Positions 1 through 8,801 of a DNA stretch of 64,000 nucleotides are shown here, piece by piece. The notes under the pieces were generated by a model. That model saw nothing but the letters and a program-made list of their open reading frames with translations, was not told the origin of the DNA and searched no databases. The position numbers and the translations under genes were made by a program. Numbering within the stretch: position 1 is the first letter of the stretch; each line of letters begins with the position of its first letter. This stretch comes from Magnetococcales bacterium (GTDB lineage Bacteria; Pseudomonadota; Magnetococcia; Magnetococcales; JADFYX01): positions 94,786-158,785 of the forward strand of contig PEAM01000006.1 of the NCBI GenBank assembly GCA_002753565.1. The letters run 5' to 3'.

Positions 1-11
1 GGTCGGGAACC

Positions 12-869
12 ATGTCGGATAACGGAAACAAAGATTTTCATGCCATTATTTTTACCCTTATAGGGGTAGCGGCATTGGTTGTTTTTTTTCAGTTTTTCTC
101 CGATGAGTTTAGCGTTGGCCCCTCTCAAACTCCGGTCTCATCAGTCGTCTCTCTGGTGGAGCGTGGCAAGCGTGTCTCTCGAAACTGCACCGCCTGTCAC
201 GATCTGACCAGTGCCAAGCGTTCGACCCTTATCGGCCCTCCTCTGTGGGGTATTCTCAACCACCCGGCCGGTTCGGTTTCCGACTACAAATATTCCAAGG
301 CTCATATCGAGGCCGTCAAGGCGGGTTTGGTCTGGACGGAGGAAAATCTCGATAGCTATCTAACCAACCCTAAAGCCTTTATTCCCGGCAATCGGATGGC
401 TTTTGCCGGTATTAAAGTGGATGAGGAGCGTTGGGCGCTTCTGGCCTATCTGAAAACCCTTCAAGACAAAGAGAGCAACGGGAAGGATCAACGTCCCCTC
501 ATTGACCAACTGCAATTTTCCACCAGCACGGAAGGGGATGCCAACAGCTATCGGGTTCGAGTTAAGCGAGGAAAGATTGTCTCCGAAAAGTGTGGAGCTT
601 GTCACGATCTCTCCAAAAGAAGGCGGAACGTGGTTGGTCCCCATCTTTTTGCCTTGCTGGGAAGACCGGCAGGTGGGGTAGTAACCTACGACTATTCCGA
701 TGCCTTACAACAAAAGGCCAAGGATGGCTTGGTTTGGACGACGCAAAATCTGGATCACTACCTGACCAACCCCAGGGCGTTCATTCCAGAGACCAAAATG
801 CTGTTTGCCGGAATCAGCAACCCCCAGAAGCGGGCCGACTTGATTACCTATCTTAGGACATTAAAATAG
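12..869 (+). CDS. membrane-anchored cytochrome c with two tandem class I heme domains
   Basis: 285 residues. An N-terminal hydrophobic stretch (about residues 10-29) looks like a signal anchor, so the hemes should face the periplasm. Two heme-binding motifs are visible: CTACH at residues 59-63 and CGACH at 194-198. Each is followed some 65-70 residues later by the same axial-Met region (NPKAFIPGNRMAFAG and NPRAFIPETKMLFAG), so the protein is an internal duplication of a mono-heme class I cytochrome c. The role is electron transfer; the redox partner cannot be read from the neighbours, since smpB follows only 28 bp downstream and is functionally unrelated. The ATG lies 12 bp from the window edge, so an upstream operon partner cannot be excluded. 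Confidence 0.9.
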   Translation: MSDNGNKDFHAIIFTLIGVAALVVFFQFFSDEFSVGPSQTPVSSVVSLVERGKRVSRNCTACHDLTSAKRSTLIGPPLWGILNHPAGSVSDYKYSKAHIEAVKAGLVWTEENLDSYLTNPKAFIPGNRMAFAGIKVDEERWALLAYLKTLQDKESNGKDQRPLIDQLQFSTSTEGDANSYRVRVKRGKIVSEKCGACHDLSKRRRNVVGPHLFALLGRPAGGVVTYDYSDALQQKAKDGLVWTTQNLDHYLTNPRAFIPETKMLFAGISNPQKRADLITYLRTLK

Positions 870-897
870 CGGCTGAGAAGGGACGGGGAGTAGCCTT

Positions 898-1350
898 ATG
901 GGAATCAAAATCATAGCCGACAATCGCAAGGCTCGTTTTAACTACGAAATTCTTGATAAGATTGAGGTAGGTATCATCCTGCTGGGTACCGAGGTAAAAA
1001 CATTGCGTGCTGGAAAATTCAACTTGGGGGAGTCTTATGCCCAGGTTCGAAATGCCGAACTCTTCCTTCACAACGCCAATATTCCCGTTTATAGCCATGG
1101 CAACCTCCACAATCACGATCCCTTGCGGGTGCGAAAGCTTCTGGCCCATCGCAAGGAGATTGAGCGGTTGATCGGACTGACCAAGGAGAAGGGGTTGAGT
1201 TTAATTCCCCTAAAGGCCTATTGGAAGGGCGGGCGGGTCAAATTGGAGCTGGGCACCGGTCGAGGCAAAAAACTCCACGATAAACGAAAAACCATGCGGG
1301 ATCGAGATTGGAATCGTGATAAATCCAGGATTTTAAAAGGGGATGGCTAA
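898..1350 (+). CDS. smpB: SsrA-binding protein SmpB
   Basis: 150 residues, normal SmpB length. Family features are clear: the N-terminal IADNRKARFNYEI segment, the GTEVKTLRAGK loop, and the basic C-terminal tail (GRGKKLHDKRKTMRDRDWNR) that becomes helical in the ribosomal mRNA channel. SmpB binds tmRNA and delivers it to stalled ribosomes for trans-translation. A GGGGAG ribosome-binding site precedes the ATG. No tmRNA gene was recognised in the window. A tRNA-Leu gene and its island lie 180 bp downstream. Confidence 0.97.
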   Translation: MGIKIIADNRKARFNYEILDKIEVGIILLGTEVKTLRAGKFNLGESYAQVRNAELFLHNANIPVYSHGNLHNHDPLRVRKLLAHRKEIERLIGLTKEKGLSLIPLKAYWKGGRVKLELGTGRGKKLHDKRKTMRDRDWNRDKSRILKGDG

Positions 1351-1532
1351 CTTTTTTGAGTTAGGGGATGGGCGTTTTTTTTGTCCACAGGTTGATCGAA
1401 AAAAACCGCTATGGCAAAAGGTGATTTTTTTCGGTGACACAGCCCGGCTAATCTGTTTTATAGTGGCTCCGGTTTAACCACTCTGCCCCGCATCGATTGA
1501 TTGTTGCTGAGCAGAGCTGGCTTAATCTAACT

Positions 1533-1617
1533 GCGAAAGTGATGGAACTGGTAGACGTGCTGGATTTAGGATCCAGTGGCTTACGCCGTGGGGGTTCGAC
1601 TCCCCCCTTTCGCACCA
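1533..1617 (+). tRNA. tRNA-Leu (anticodon TAG), CCA encoded
   Basis: The 7-bp acceptor stem gcgaaag/ctttcgc closes the gene, with discriminator A and encoded CCA. The anticodon stem ctgga/tccag encloses the loop tttagga, giving anticodon TAG (reads CUA). A variable arm is present, as expected for a class II leucine tRNA. The 3' half serves as the attachment site of the following island. Confidence 0.95.
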
Positions 1618-1635
1618 TTTTTAAAGTAACTTGTT
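1595..1635 (+). repeat. attL: 41-bp direct repeat at the tRNA-Leu 3' end
   Basis: Begins with ttcgac of the T-arm and runs through the acceptor stem and CCA into the flank, ending cttgtt. It matches positions 3732-3772 with no mismatch, and integration here preserves the tRNA 3' end. Confidence 0.88.
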
Positions 1636-1681
1636 GCAATTGCAGGTCATTTCTTATTTGTGTAATCGAATTTCCTTGAGG

Positions 1682-1703
1682 TGGTCCATTTAGGTGGTCC
1701 ATT
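1682..1703 (+). repeat. paired tggtccatt motifs inside attL
   Basis: Two copies of tggtccatt (1682-1690 and 1695-1703) in direct orientation, 13 bp apart, lie between attL and the integrase remnant. Related copies occur inside attR. The placement suggests arm-type integrase or excisionase binding sites. Confidence 0.5.
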
Positions 1704-1718
1704 CTTGAGGTTTTTTGA

Positions 1719-2000
1719 ATGCATAAACTCCCTACCTATCTTTGGAAAAACAGATTCGATAGACTCTACTTCAGGCGTGTTCTGTCGCCTATCCTACGTG
1801 GCTTTTTTGGAACACGTGAGTTCAAAAGGTCTTTGCAGACATATGACCGCAAGGTTGCCGTACAGCAAGCCAGACCCTTATTGATCGCCCTTGATGGGTT
1901 GGAGATGAAGTTAATGGGTGAGAATGAATACGATTTTATCACCGAAGGTTGGGCTCTGGTACCGTGCGGATCTCCAGCCTGTCGACTGTTGAGAGGTTGA
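1719..2000 (+). pseudogene. truncated tyrosine recombinase, N-terminal domain only
   Basis: The first 80 or so of 93 residues resemble the N-terminal SAM-like (DUF6538-type) domain of phage integrases: KLPTYLWKNR, a LYFRR strand, LRGFFGTREFKRSLQTYDR and the helix with ARPLLIAL. The frame then runs into unrelated sequence and stops. No catalytic domain with the Arg, HxxR and Tyr motifs follows before the Fic gene. It sits where an island integrase usually does, directly beside attL in the tRNA. Read as the remnant of the integrase that inserted this island. Confidence 0.7.
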
Positions 2001-2241
2001 ATTTTGGCCTTATTTTGATGGTGTGACGTCAAGACCATGCCGTACTTCCATTATTCAATAGCCTCTTTCATCCTCATTTTTTTGAAAAAAGTGTTTCCAT
2101 TCCCCTGGATATTCAATAACCAAGAAGTTCCGGTTGCTTCGGCTAGTCAGTTGTCATTTTGAAAAATGACCAATAGCCATGTAACAATTGGTTTTTACGT
2201 CAGAAAACCAAAAAAAATCAGTATCGGCAAAAATACCGGCA
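2001..2241. other. AT-rich non-coding stretch inside the Fic island
   Basis: No convincing coding frame, and no continuation of the integrase was recognised here in any frame. The base composition is clearly more AT-rich than the flanking chromosome, consistent with transferred DNA. The Fic promoter region starts immediately after it. Confidence 0.4.
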
Positions 2242-2280
2242 ACCAATATGAGTTGAATATATTCAAAATATTGGTATCAT
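2242..2280 (+). promoter_or_regulatory. probable Fic promoter with nested palindromic operator
   Basis: TTGAAT (2253-2258) and TATCAT (2275-2280) are separated by 16 bp, a plausible sigma-70 promoter 45 bp before the ATG. The -35 box begins a perfect 14-bp palindrome (2253-2266), which lies inside an outer inverted repeat accaatat (2242-2249) / atattggt (2268-2275). A repressor bound there would occlude the promoter; its identity is unknown. Confidence 0.5.
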
Positions 2281-2324
2281 TGAGAAAAAAACAAATAGAT
2301 AACCGGCAATATTACTGAGATAAG

Positions 2325-3506
2325 ATGATGACAGAGCATGTTAGCTTGATGGATCCAATGATGCCGTCAGAGGGCAATCGTGAGTTAGAGGATTTGGCGG
2401 TATCCTTGGTTGAAGAGGCTGCTGGGCTGGCGAGTCAGCTTCACCCAACAGTCATTAATTCTGTAAGTGAACTCGTGCGCTCCATGAATTGCTACTATAG
2501 CAACCTGATTGAGGGTCATGATACTCATCCGAGGGATATTGAGAAAGCATTGAAAAAAGATTTCTCAATAGACCCCCTGCAACGTGATTTGCAAAAGGAG
2601 GCTCGTGCGCACATCATGGTCCAGCAAGCCATTGACTATGGAAAGTTGTCCCTAGTGGGAACGGCAGATGATGACAGGATTAGATGGATTCATATGGCTT
2701 TTTATCGCCGTCTTTCTGAAAGTTCACGCTGGGTTACCGACCCAGATACTGGAGAAAGGCATCAGGTTCTTCCGGGAAAATATCGAACCAGATCGGTAGT
2801 TGTGGGGCGACACGTTCCAATTGAGCACATCAATATTGCCTCGTTTATGCTTCGGTTTGAAAAAGCCTACAACCCACACAGGCTATCAAGGGTACGGCAG
2901 GTTATAGCTGCGGCGGCTTCTCACCACCGGTTACTTTGGATTCATCCGTTTTTGGATGGGAATGGTCGAGTGGCCCGACTTTTCTCCCATGCTTTCCTTA
3001 AAGATGTAGGTGTAGGAAGTGGACTGTGGTCCATTTCCAGAGGGTTGGCCCGGCATGAGGCAGAGTACAAAAGGCGTCTTATGGCTGCTGACGGAGATAG
3101 GGCGGGAGACTTGGATGGGCGAGGAAATTTGTCAGAAAAAGGGTTAACCAATTTTTGCCTGTTTTTCTTAACAAAATGCATAGATCAAGTGCAATTCATG
3201 GAATCATTACTTTCTCTAGGAGATCTTTTAGGACGAATCGAACGGTACTCCACCCAACAAATTGAAGCCGGGCTGTTGCCTTCCGGTTCCAGGAGTTTGC
3301 TGCGGGAAGCTCTTTTGACTGGTGAGTTCCCAAGGGGTAAAGCCCCGTCTATTACCGGTTATAAAGAACGGCAGGCTCGAACGGTATTGCAAGCATTGAC
3401 CGAAAAAGGTCTGCTTGTTTCCGATGGGCCAAGAAAACCGGTTCGTCTGGGGTTCCCAGAACATATTCTTGATTCCTGGCTGCCTCTTCTGTACCCGAAC
3501 CGTTAA
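2325..3506 (+). CDS. Fic family protein (probable AMP-transferase) with C-terminal winged helix
   Basis: 393 residues. The Fic catalytic motif HPFLDGNGRVAR is intact (about residues 206-217), with the histidine that activates the target hydroxyl and the GNGR anion-binding loop. The N-terminal helix carries SNLIEG (59-64), matching the (S/T)xxxE(G/N) inhibitory motif, so this is a self-inhibited Fic protein with the inhibitor in cis. The C-terminal 100 residues resemble a winged-helix domain seen in many stand-alone Fic proteins. Known members transfer AMP or other NMP groups to Tyr, Ser or Thr of target proteins. It is the only intact gene on the tRNA-Leu island. A second ATG follows immediately at 2328. 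The target is unknown. Confidence 0.92.
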   Translation: MMTEHVSLMDPMMPSEGNRELEDLAVSLVEEAAGLASQLHPTVINSVSELVRSMNCYYSNLIEGHDTHPRDIEKALKKDFSIDPLQRDLQKEARAHIMVQQAIDYGKLSLVGTADDDRIRWIHMAFYRRLSESSRWVTDPDTGERHQVLPGKYRTRSVVVGRHVPIEHINIASFMLRFEKAYNPHRLSRVRQVIAAAASHHRLLWIHPFLDGNGRVARLFSHAFLKDVGVGSGLWSISRGLARHEAEYKRRLMAADGDRAGDLDGRGNLSEKGLTNFCLFFLTKCIDQVQFMESLLSLGDLLGRIERYSTQQIEAGLLPSGSRSLLREALLTGEFPRGKAPSITGYKERQARTVLQALTEKGLLVSDGPRKPVRLGFPEHILDSWLPLLYPNR

Positions 3507-3631
3507 CGTTAAACTTTAATGTACCCAGAGTGAAAATATAGAAGTAAAGGTTTATAGGGAATGGCGAATGTTCGCCTGAAATCATATTTCTTAATTGATC
3601 TTGCCACATTCTAAGTGAACCGATAGCATGA

Positions 3632-3665
3632 TGGTCCATTTAATGATCCATAAAAGTGGTCCACT
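3632..3665 (+). repeat. tggtccat-type motifs inside attR
   Basis: tggtccatt (3632-3640), a degenerate tgatccat (3644-3651) and tggtccact (3657-3665) lie in direct orientation about 70-100 bp inside attR. They are the same motif as at 1682-1703, which strengthens the view that both sets are recombination arm sites. Confidence 0.5.
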
Positions 3666-3731
3666 TTTGACGGTGTTTTCGGTTGGTAACAGTTGGAAAT
3701 GATTGGTTTTATTGATGGTTCTGGTTGGAGT

Positions 3732-3772
3732 TTCGACTCCCCCCTTTCGCACCATTTTTAAAGTAACTTGTT
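3732..3772 (+). repeat. attR: 41-bp direct repeat, second copy of the tRNA-Leu 3' end
   Basis: Identical over 41 bp to 1595-1635, including the acceptor-stem half, encoded CCA and 3' flank. No tRNA 5' half precedes it; upstream similarity is lost within a few bases. It marks the distal end of the island. Confidence 0.88.
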
Positions 3773-3784
3773 AAATTTCAACAC

Positions 3785-3978
3785 TATAGAGATTTCAGAC
3801 CAAATTGGGACAATGGTTAAAGGCAAAGCCAACATCCTGGGAGGGCTTGCAGCCCACCAGACCCCTTGCTTCTAAAAATTAGAAGCAAAAACAAAATCTT
3901 GGGCGTTTCCTAAACTCACCAGGGACGGGCCGTCCCTGGACCCCCAACCGTGTCTGGTTCCGGTTTGATTTGACTATA
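3785..3978 (+). repeat. MITE-like dispersed repeat, copy A
   Basis: Fills most of the gap between attR and the next gene. The left end reads tatagagatttcagacc, and the right end ggtttgatttgactata approximates its inverse complement. The interior carries the family modules cctgggagggcttgcagc and a short inverted repeat in place of the ggaaggcat...atgccttcc hairpin. Related copies lie near 12.8, 29.2, 42.8/43.1 and 52.3 kb. Confidence 0.6.
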
Positions 3979-4001
3979 ACGGCAAAAACAATACTGAAGG
4001 T

Positions 4002-6965
4002 TTAGCCCCAAGGTAGCTTCAACTGTGCCATATGAGTGGCAAAAGCAGCTTCTCGATTATCCATGGCTGCTGCCGTCAACTCTGGGCTCAAATCCGTCTT
4101 AACAATTCGGCTACTGCCTTCATGTGAGATCAGCCCTTTGAGTTCCGGCACCTCATCAACCAAAGATCGGCGCAGATTGCCAAGATCGGTAAGATCATCC
4201 AATCCAGCCAGTCGAGCCAAGACCCGATAGCCCGCTTGATCGCCCGGATCAGCTAGACCACAGCCCAACAAACCAAGGTTGCCATCCCGGTTGAGGAACG
4301 CCCCCTCTGTCTCTAAGACATCAGCAATGGGAAGATGCAGCCCAGCCGGGGACCCTACATCATGGGCGCTGATGGCAATAATGTTGGCTGACTCGGTGTT
4401 GGGGGTCTCCGCCTGGGTATTAACCAAGACAACAACATCCGAAACCGTTGCCGGATTCCAAGCCGTTGCCCCCAAACGGGTCAGTAGAGCAACATTGGCC
4501 TCCCCCCTGATTTTACTCAACGGTTTGCCTCCACTCTGAACAGCCCCCCCCGCCACATAGTACAAACCGGCTCGATGCTGCTTGGCCAGTTGTGCCGCAC
4601 CATAGGCCTCTTCGACGGTTAGCTTGGAGGAGACAATAATAGAGAAGGTACCACCCTTGGCGAGCAGAGTCTGGGCACTGCTCATCTGACCATTAAGAGA
4701 TCTGTTCCCCCGCTTGGCCATCAGTTGGTAACCAAAACGGCCTTCGGCACAGATGACAGCGCCATTGACCGGGTCGTTATCAATGGCACCAATCTTGACA
4801 ATATGTCCTCGGGCAACATGAACCGCCAAACCGCAACCTCTTGCACAGCCGGTACAGGTGCTTTGGGTTACATCCCAAACCCAAGGCCCGGTCTCCTTGC
4901 CGGTATTGGCGGAAATGGTGCCGGTGGGACAGACATCAATACACATGCCACAGGCATCACAGCCAGTGTCTTGAAGAGGGTCGTTGAAGTTGGGTCCAAT
5001 CTGGGTAGTAAAGCCCCGATCGATAAAGGTAAGGGCGTGCACACCCCGAACCTCATCACAGACCCGAACACACGAAGCACAGGTGATACATTTGTCAGAC
5101 TCGATGCGGATAAGCGGATGGCGTTTATCCTCCTCATAAGAGCGTTTGTGACCGGCCAGTTTTTTCTCGGTTGCTCCGTAGTCGGTGGAGTAGTTGCGCA
5201 GGTCGCAATCAAAACGAGCCGTACAGCCACACTCAATACAACGGGTCGCCTCCGCCATGGCCTGAACCTGCTCCAGCCCGGCATTGATGGGTGCCCAACC
5301 GCCATCGGTCTTCACCCGTTTTTCCGGCTCGAAAGTGGTCTCCAATGCCCGTTTTTTATGGATGAATCGGGGGGAGTAGTCCGCCATGTCCAGATCACGC
5401 AGACGTCCACGAGAGATGGCATAGGGGGTGGTCAGCTCCATTTTGGTGCCGAGAAGATAGAGGTTGATCGCCTCCGCAGCCCGACGGCCCTCACCAATGG
5501 CACGAATAAGGATATCCGGGCCAAAGGCACAGTCACCCGCGGCAAAAACCCCCTCCTGACTGGTCACCTGGGTTTTTTCATCGTAGATGAAGGTACTCCA
5601 ACGGGTGGTCTCCGGCCTCTCTTCCTCTTGATCGAGACAGGACATATCCGGATCTTGACCAATGGCGGGAATGATCAGGTCAAAATCCAGATCCTCTTCA
5701 CTCCCCTCTATGGGCACCGGACGGCGACGACCCGAAGCATCCGGCTCGCCCAACTCCATGGTGATGACCCGTAGAGCTTTGGCTCGGCCATTCTCAACGA
5801 TCACCTCGGTAGGGGCTGTCAAAAAGCGAAACTCTACCCCCTCCTCCATGGTCTCCTCTTGTTCCAACGGCAGGGCCGGCATCTCTGCCTGGGTACGCCG
5901 ATAGAGAAGGGTGACATTCTCCACTCCCAGACGACGGGCAACCCGAGCACAGTCCATGGCCGTATCACCGCCACCAATCACCGCCACACTGTTACCGGTC
6001 TCTATTGGCTCGTTGAGAACCGCTTTGCGGAGAAAATCCACACCACCAATCACACCGGGAACATTTTCGTTCTCCACCCGCATGGGTTTGGCTTTATGGG
6101 CGCCAATGGCAAGCAGAACCGCACCGTACCCCTCCGCTTTGAGCTGCTTGATGGTAAAGTCGGTACCAAGGCGTTTATTAAAATGGACCGTCACCCCCAT
6201 ATCCAGAATAGCCTTGATCTCCTTATCGAGAATATCCCACGGCATACGAAAACGGGGAATACCATAACGGGCCATGCCACCCAGCTCTGGCAGCGCTTCG
6301 AAAATCTCGACAGCGTGTCCACTCTGGCGGAGAAAATAGGCTGCAGCCAGCCCCGCTGGCCCTCCACCGACAATCGCCACTTTTTTCCCTGTATCCGGAC
6401 CGGCATCCGGGACAAAAGGTCCATTCTCCAGCTCATACTCCGACGAAAACCGCTTGAGCGGGTTGATGGCGACCGGCTCATCCACCAAACCCCGACGACA
6501 CTCCGATTCACACGGATGGGGACAGATTCGACCACAGACCACCGGCAGAGGGTTGCGTTTTTTAATCAGGTGGACCGCCGATTCAAAGTCGCCATTGGCG
6601 ATATGGGCAATATAGCCCTGAATATCGATGTTGGCCGGACAGGTGGCCTCGCAAGGGGCGATACAGTCTCCTGCGTGGTCGGAGAGCAGCAGATCCAGAG
6701 CCATCTTACGGCTGGTTATCACCTTTTCGCTATCGGTTTGGATCACCATTCCCGGTGCCACCCGTGTCGAGCAGGCGGGAAGCAGACCACGGGCTTTCTC
6801 CACTTCAACCACACAGAGAAAACAGGAGGCAAAGGGTTTAAGCCGGTCATCGTGGCAAAAGGTGGGGATATGGATTCCCTGAGCCTTGGCCACTTCACGA
6901 ATGGTGGAGCCAGATTCTACCTGAACATCGTTTCCGTTCAGGTTAATGGTAACGGAGTCACTCAT
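4002..6965 (-). CDS. NuoG-like iron-sulfur protein fused to a glutamate-synthase-like flavoprotein domain
   Basis: 987 residues. Domains in order: a plant-type 2Fe-2S domain (C37, C48, C51, C65); a GltD-like NAD(P)/FAD module with an FAD motif VAIVGGGPAGLAAAY near residue 196 and a dinucleotide motif VAVIGGGDTAMDCA near 345; 4Fe-4S ferredoxin motifs (CITCASCVRVC, CDACGMCIDVC); a molybdopterin-oxidoreductase 4Fe-4S motif (CTGCARGCG); and a short NuoG-like C-terminus (LPIADVLETEGAF). The large catalytic molybdopterin domain of formate dehydrogenases is absent, so it is an electron-transfer hub. It follows nuoF-like and nuoE-like genes in one minus-strand operon with a GAGGAAA ribosome-binding site. 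Known families suggest either an alternative NADH input module of complex I or a soluble NAD(P)H-dependent oxidoreductase; the window does not decide. Confidence 0.85.
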   Translation of the reverse strand: MSDSVTINLNGNDVQVESGSTIREVAKAQGIHIPTFCHDDRLKPFASCFLCVVEVEKARGLLPACSTRVAPGMVIQTDSEKVITSRKMALDLLLSDHAGDCIAPCEATCPANIDIQGYIAHIANGDFESAVHLIKKRNPLPVVCGRICPHPCESECRRGLVDEPVAINPLKRFSSEYELENGPFVPDAGPDTGKKVAIVGGGPAGLAAAYFLRQSGHAVEIFEALPELGGMARYGIPRFRMPWDILDKEIKAILDMGVTVHFNKRLGTDFTIKQLKAEGYGAVLLAIGAHKAKPMRVENENVPGVIGGVDFLRKAVLNEPIETGNSVAVIGGGDTAMDCARVARRLGVENVTLLYRRTQAEMPALPLEQEETMEEGVEFRFLTAPTEVIVENGRAKALRVITMELGEPDASGRRRPVPIEGSEEDLDFDLIIPAIGQDPDMSCLDQEEERPETTRWSTFIYDEKTQVTSQEGVFAAGDCAFGPDILIRAIGEGRRAAEAINLYLLGTKMELTTPYAISRGRLRDLDMADYSPRFIHKKRALETTFEPEKRVKTDGGWAPINAGLEQVQAMAEATRCIECGCTARFDCDLRNYSTDYGATEKKLAGHKRSYEEDKRHPLIRIESDKCITCASCVRVCDEVRGVHALTFIDRGFTTQIGPNFNDPLQDTGCDACGMCIDVCPTGTISANTGKETGPWVWDVTQSTCTGCARGCGLAVHVARGHIVKIGAIDNDPVNGAVICAEGRFGYQLMAKRGNRSLNGQMSSAQTLLAKGGTFSIIVSSKLTVEEAYGAAQLAKQHRAGLYYVAGGAVQSGGKPLSKIRGEANVALLTRLGATAWNPATVSDVVVLVNTQAETPNTESANIIAISAHDVGSPAGLHLPIADVLETEGAFLNRDGNLGLLGCGLADPGDQAGYRVLARLAGLDDLTDLGNLRRSLVDEVPELKGLISHEGSSRIVKTDLSPELTAAAMDNREAAFATHMAQLKLPWG

Positions 6966-7019
6966 TGGATTTCCTCGTACCTATAATTTTAGATTCAATG
7001 TCTCAGCTGAAAACCGGCC

Positions 7020-8801
7020 TCAAGCAGCCAGAATGGCATCGGGGTTACACACTTCGACGCACATGCCACAGTTGATGCAGACCGACTGGTCGATCACCCA
7101 GGTATTCGGCTTTTTCAGCTCTCCGGTAATACAGTTTACCGGGCAGTACCGCTCACAGATGGAACAGCCGGTACAATCTTTCTGGATGATGGTGTGGGTA
7201 ATCAACCCCTTACAGACCCCGCCCGGACAGCGGTGGTCTTTCACGTGGGCAATATACTCATCACGGAAATATTTAAGGGTGGTCTCTACCGGGTTGGGAG
7301 CGGTCTGGCCCAAACCACACAGGCTGGCCTGTTTGATGCTTGGTGCCAACTCCTCCAGAGTAGCAATATCCTCCATGGTCCCCTCACCTTCACAAATCTT
7401 GGTGAGAAGCTCTTTCATGCGCAGGGTACCGATTCGGCAGAAGGTACATTTTCCGCACGACTCAAGCTGGGTAAACTCCAGAAAATAGCGCGCCAGATCC
7501 ACCATGCAGGATTTGCCATCCATCACCACCATACCGCCCGAACCCATAATGGCGCCGGTGGCGTTGATGGCGTCATAGTCGATCTCGGTATCGAAAAGGG
7601 AGTCAGGGATACACCCCCCAGAAGGACCGCCCAACTGGACCGCCTTCAGAGGTCGGTCCGAAGCCGAACCGCCGCCGATCTCCTCCAGCACCTGGCGAAT
7701 GGTCCAACCCATGGGAACCTCTACCAACCCCCCCCGTTTAATGGCACCAGCCAGGGCAAACACTTTGGTTCCCTTGCTCTTTTCGGTGCCAATTTTAGCG
7801 TAGGCAGCACCGCCGTTATTGATGATCCAGGGAATATTGGAGAGGGTCTCGACGTTGTTGATAATGGTCGGCTTGCCAAACACCCCCTTGATGGCCGGGA
7901 AGGGTGGGCGAATGCGCGGCATACCCCGCTCACCCTCAATAGAGGCCAAAAGAGCGGTCTCCTCACCGCAGACAAAGGCCCCGGCCCCCTCTTTGATTTT
8001 AATATCGAAGCTGAAATCTGAGCCCAGAATATTATTACCCAGCAAACGGCTCTGGCGGGCATCATCCAACGCCTTGCCAAAATACTCCACCGCCAGAGGA
8101 TATTCCGCCCGAATATAGGCATACCCCTTGCTGGCTCCAATGGCATAGGCCGCCAGCAACATCCCCTCCAGAACCGTGTGGGGATCGCCTTCGAGCAGGG
8201 AGCGATCCATAAACGCGCCCGGATCCCCCTCATCGCCGTTACAGACCAGATATTTAACATCGCCCTCCGCCCCACGGGCAAAGCCCCATTTGATGGCCGC
8301 CGGAAAACCGGCCCCACCCCGGCCACGGATATTGGCAATTTTAACCTCTTCGATCACATCTTCCGGGGTCATCCCCTCTTTGATGACCTTTTCGATGGCG
8401 TTGTAACCACCTCTCGCCCGAAACTGCTCGATGGAGGTGGGGTTCAGCTGCCCGACATTGCGCAGGGCAATGCGGGTCTGTTTGGTGAGATATTGGTATT
8501 TTTCCGTCTCTGTTTCGTCACTGGAGCGAATAAGGAGTTGCTCGGGGATCTCCCCTTCACCCCGATGAAACCGGACAATTTTGGGCATGTTCTTTTTGCC
8601 GACATTACCCCACAGATAGGATTTTCCATCTGGGTTGGTAATATCCACCATCACCTCTTGGTGACACATGCCCAAACAACCAACCGCTTTAAACTCCGCC
8701 TCGGGAAACCGTTTTTTTAGAAGCTCGGTAACTTCAGGTGCCCCAGCGGCAATACCGCAGGTTCCTTCACCGACGGTGATGACCATGCCGTTGCCGCTCA
8801 T
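7020..8801 (-). CDS. nuoF: NuoF-like NADH-binding flavoprotein with extra ferredoxin domains
   Basis: 593 residues, longer than a standard NuoF (about 430). An N-terminal thioredoxin-like 2Fe-2S domain (GTCGIAAGA, GCLGMC) precedes the NuoF core, which carries the NADH/FMN glycine-rich motif RGRGGAGFP and the 4Fe-4S cluster residues ESCGKCTFC...SLCGLG. The C-terminus has two ferredoxin motifs (CTGCSICERYC and CINCGMCVEVC). This architecture matches the HydB/HndC-type subunits of soluble NAD(P)-linked hydrogenases and formate dehydrogenases as well as extended NuoF proteins. The start codon overlaps the upstream nuoE stop as ATGA, indicating translational coupling. No hydrogenase or formate dehydrogenase catalytic gene is in the window. 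Confidence 0.9.
   Translation of the reverse strand: MSGNGMVITVGEGTCGIAAGAPEVTELLKKRFPEAEFKAVGCLGMCHQEVMVDITNPDGKSYLWGNVGKKNMPKIVRFHRGEGEIPEQLLIRSSDETETEKYQYLTKQTRIALRNVGQLNPTSIEQFRARGGYNAIEKVIKEGMTPEDVIEEVKIANIRGRGGAGFPAAIKWGFARGAEGDVKYLVCNGDEGDPGAFMDRSLLEGDPHTVLEGMLLAAYAIGASKGYAYIRAEYPLAVEYFGKALDDARQSRLLGNNILGSDFSFDIKIKEGAGAFVCGEETALLASIEGERGMPRIRPPFPAIKGVFGKPTIINNVETLSNIPWIINNGGAAYAKIGTEKSKGTKVFALAGAIKRGGLVEVPMGWTIRQVLEEIGGGSASDRPLKAVQLGGPSGGCIPDSLFDTEIDYDAINATGAIMGSGGMVVMDGKSCMVDLARYFLEFTQLESCGKCTFCRIGTLRMKELLTKICEGEGTMEDIATLEELAPSIKQASLCGLGQTAPNPVETTLKYFRDEYIAHVKDHRCPGGVCKGLITHTIIQKDCTGCSICERYCPVNCITGELKKPNTWVIDQSVCINCGMCVEVCNPDAILAA

Larger units (their letters stand above)
1595..3772. 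mobile_element. small integrative island in tRNA-Leu with Fic cargo
   Basis: About 2.14 kb bounded by perfect 41-bp direct repeats, one forming the 3' end of tRNA-Leu and its downstream flank, the other lying beyond the Fic gene. Inside are a truncated integrase N-terminus next to the tRNA, an intact Fic gene and AT-rich non-coding DNA. Related tggtccat motifs lie just inside both ends. The geometry is that of a tyrosine-recombinase island which has lost its integrase core and is probably immobile unless helped in trans. Confidence 0.8.

Noticed and set aside
1351..1385. Terminator after smpB
   Set aside because: The possible ctaac/gttag stem is only 5 bp and the T-run is displaced by 10 bp, too weak to call.
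4725..5774. Long plus-strand open frame of 349 codons
   Set aside because: It lies wholly antisense to the NuoG/GltD-like gene, which has clear motifs throughout; the antisense product has no recognisable feature.
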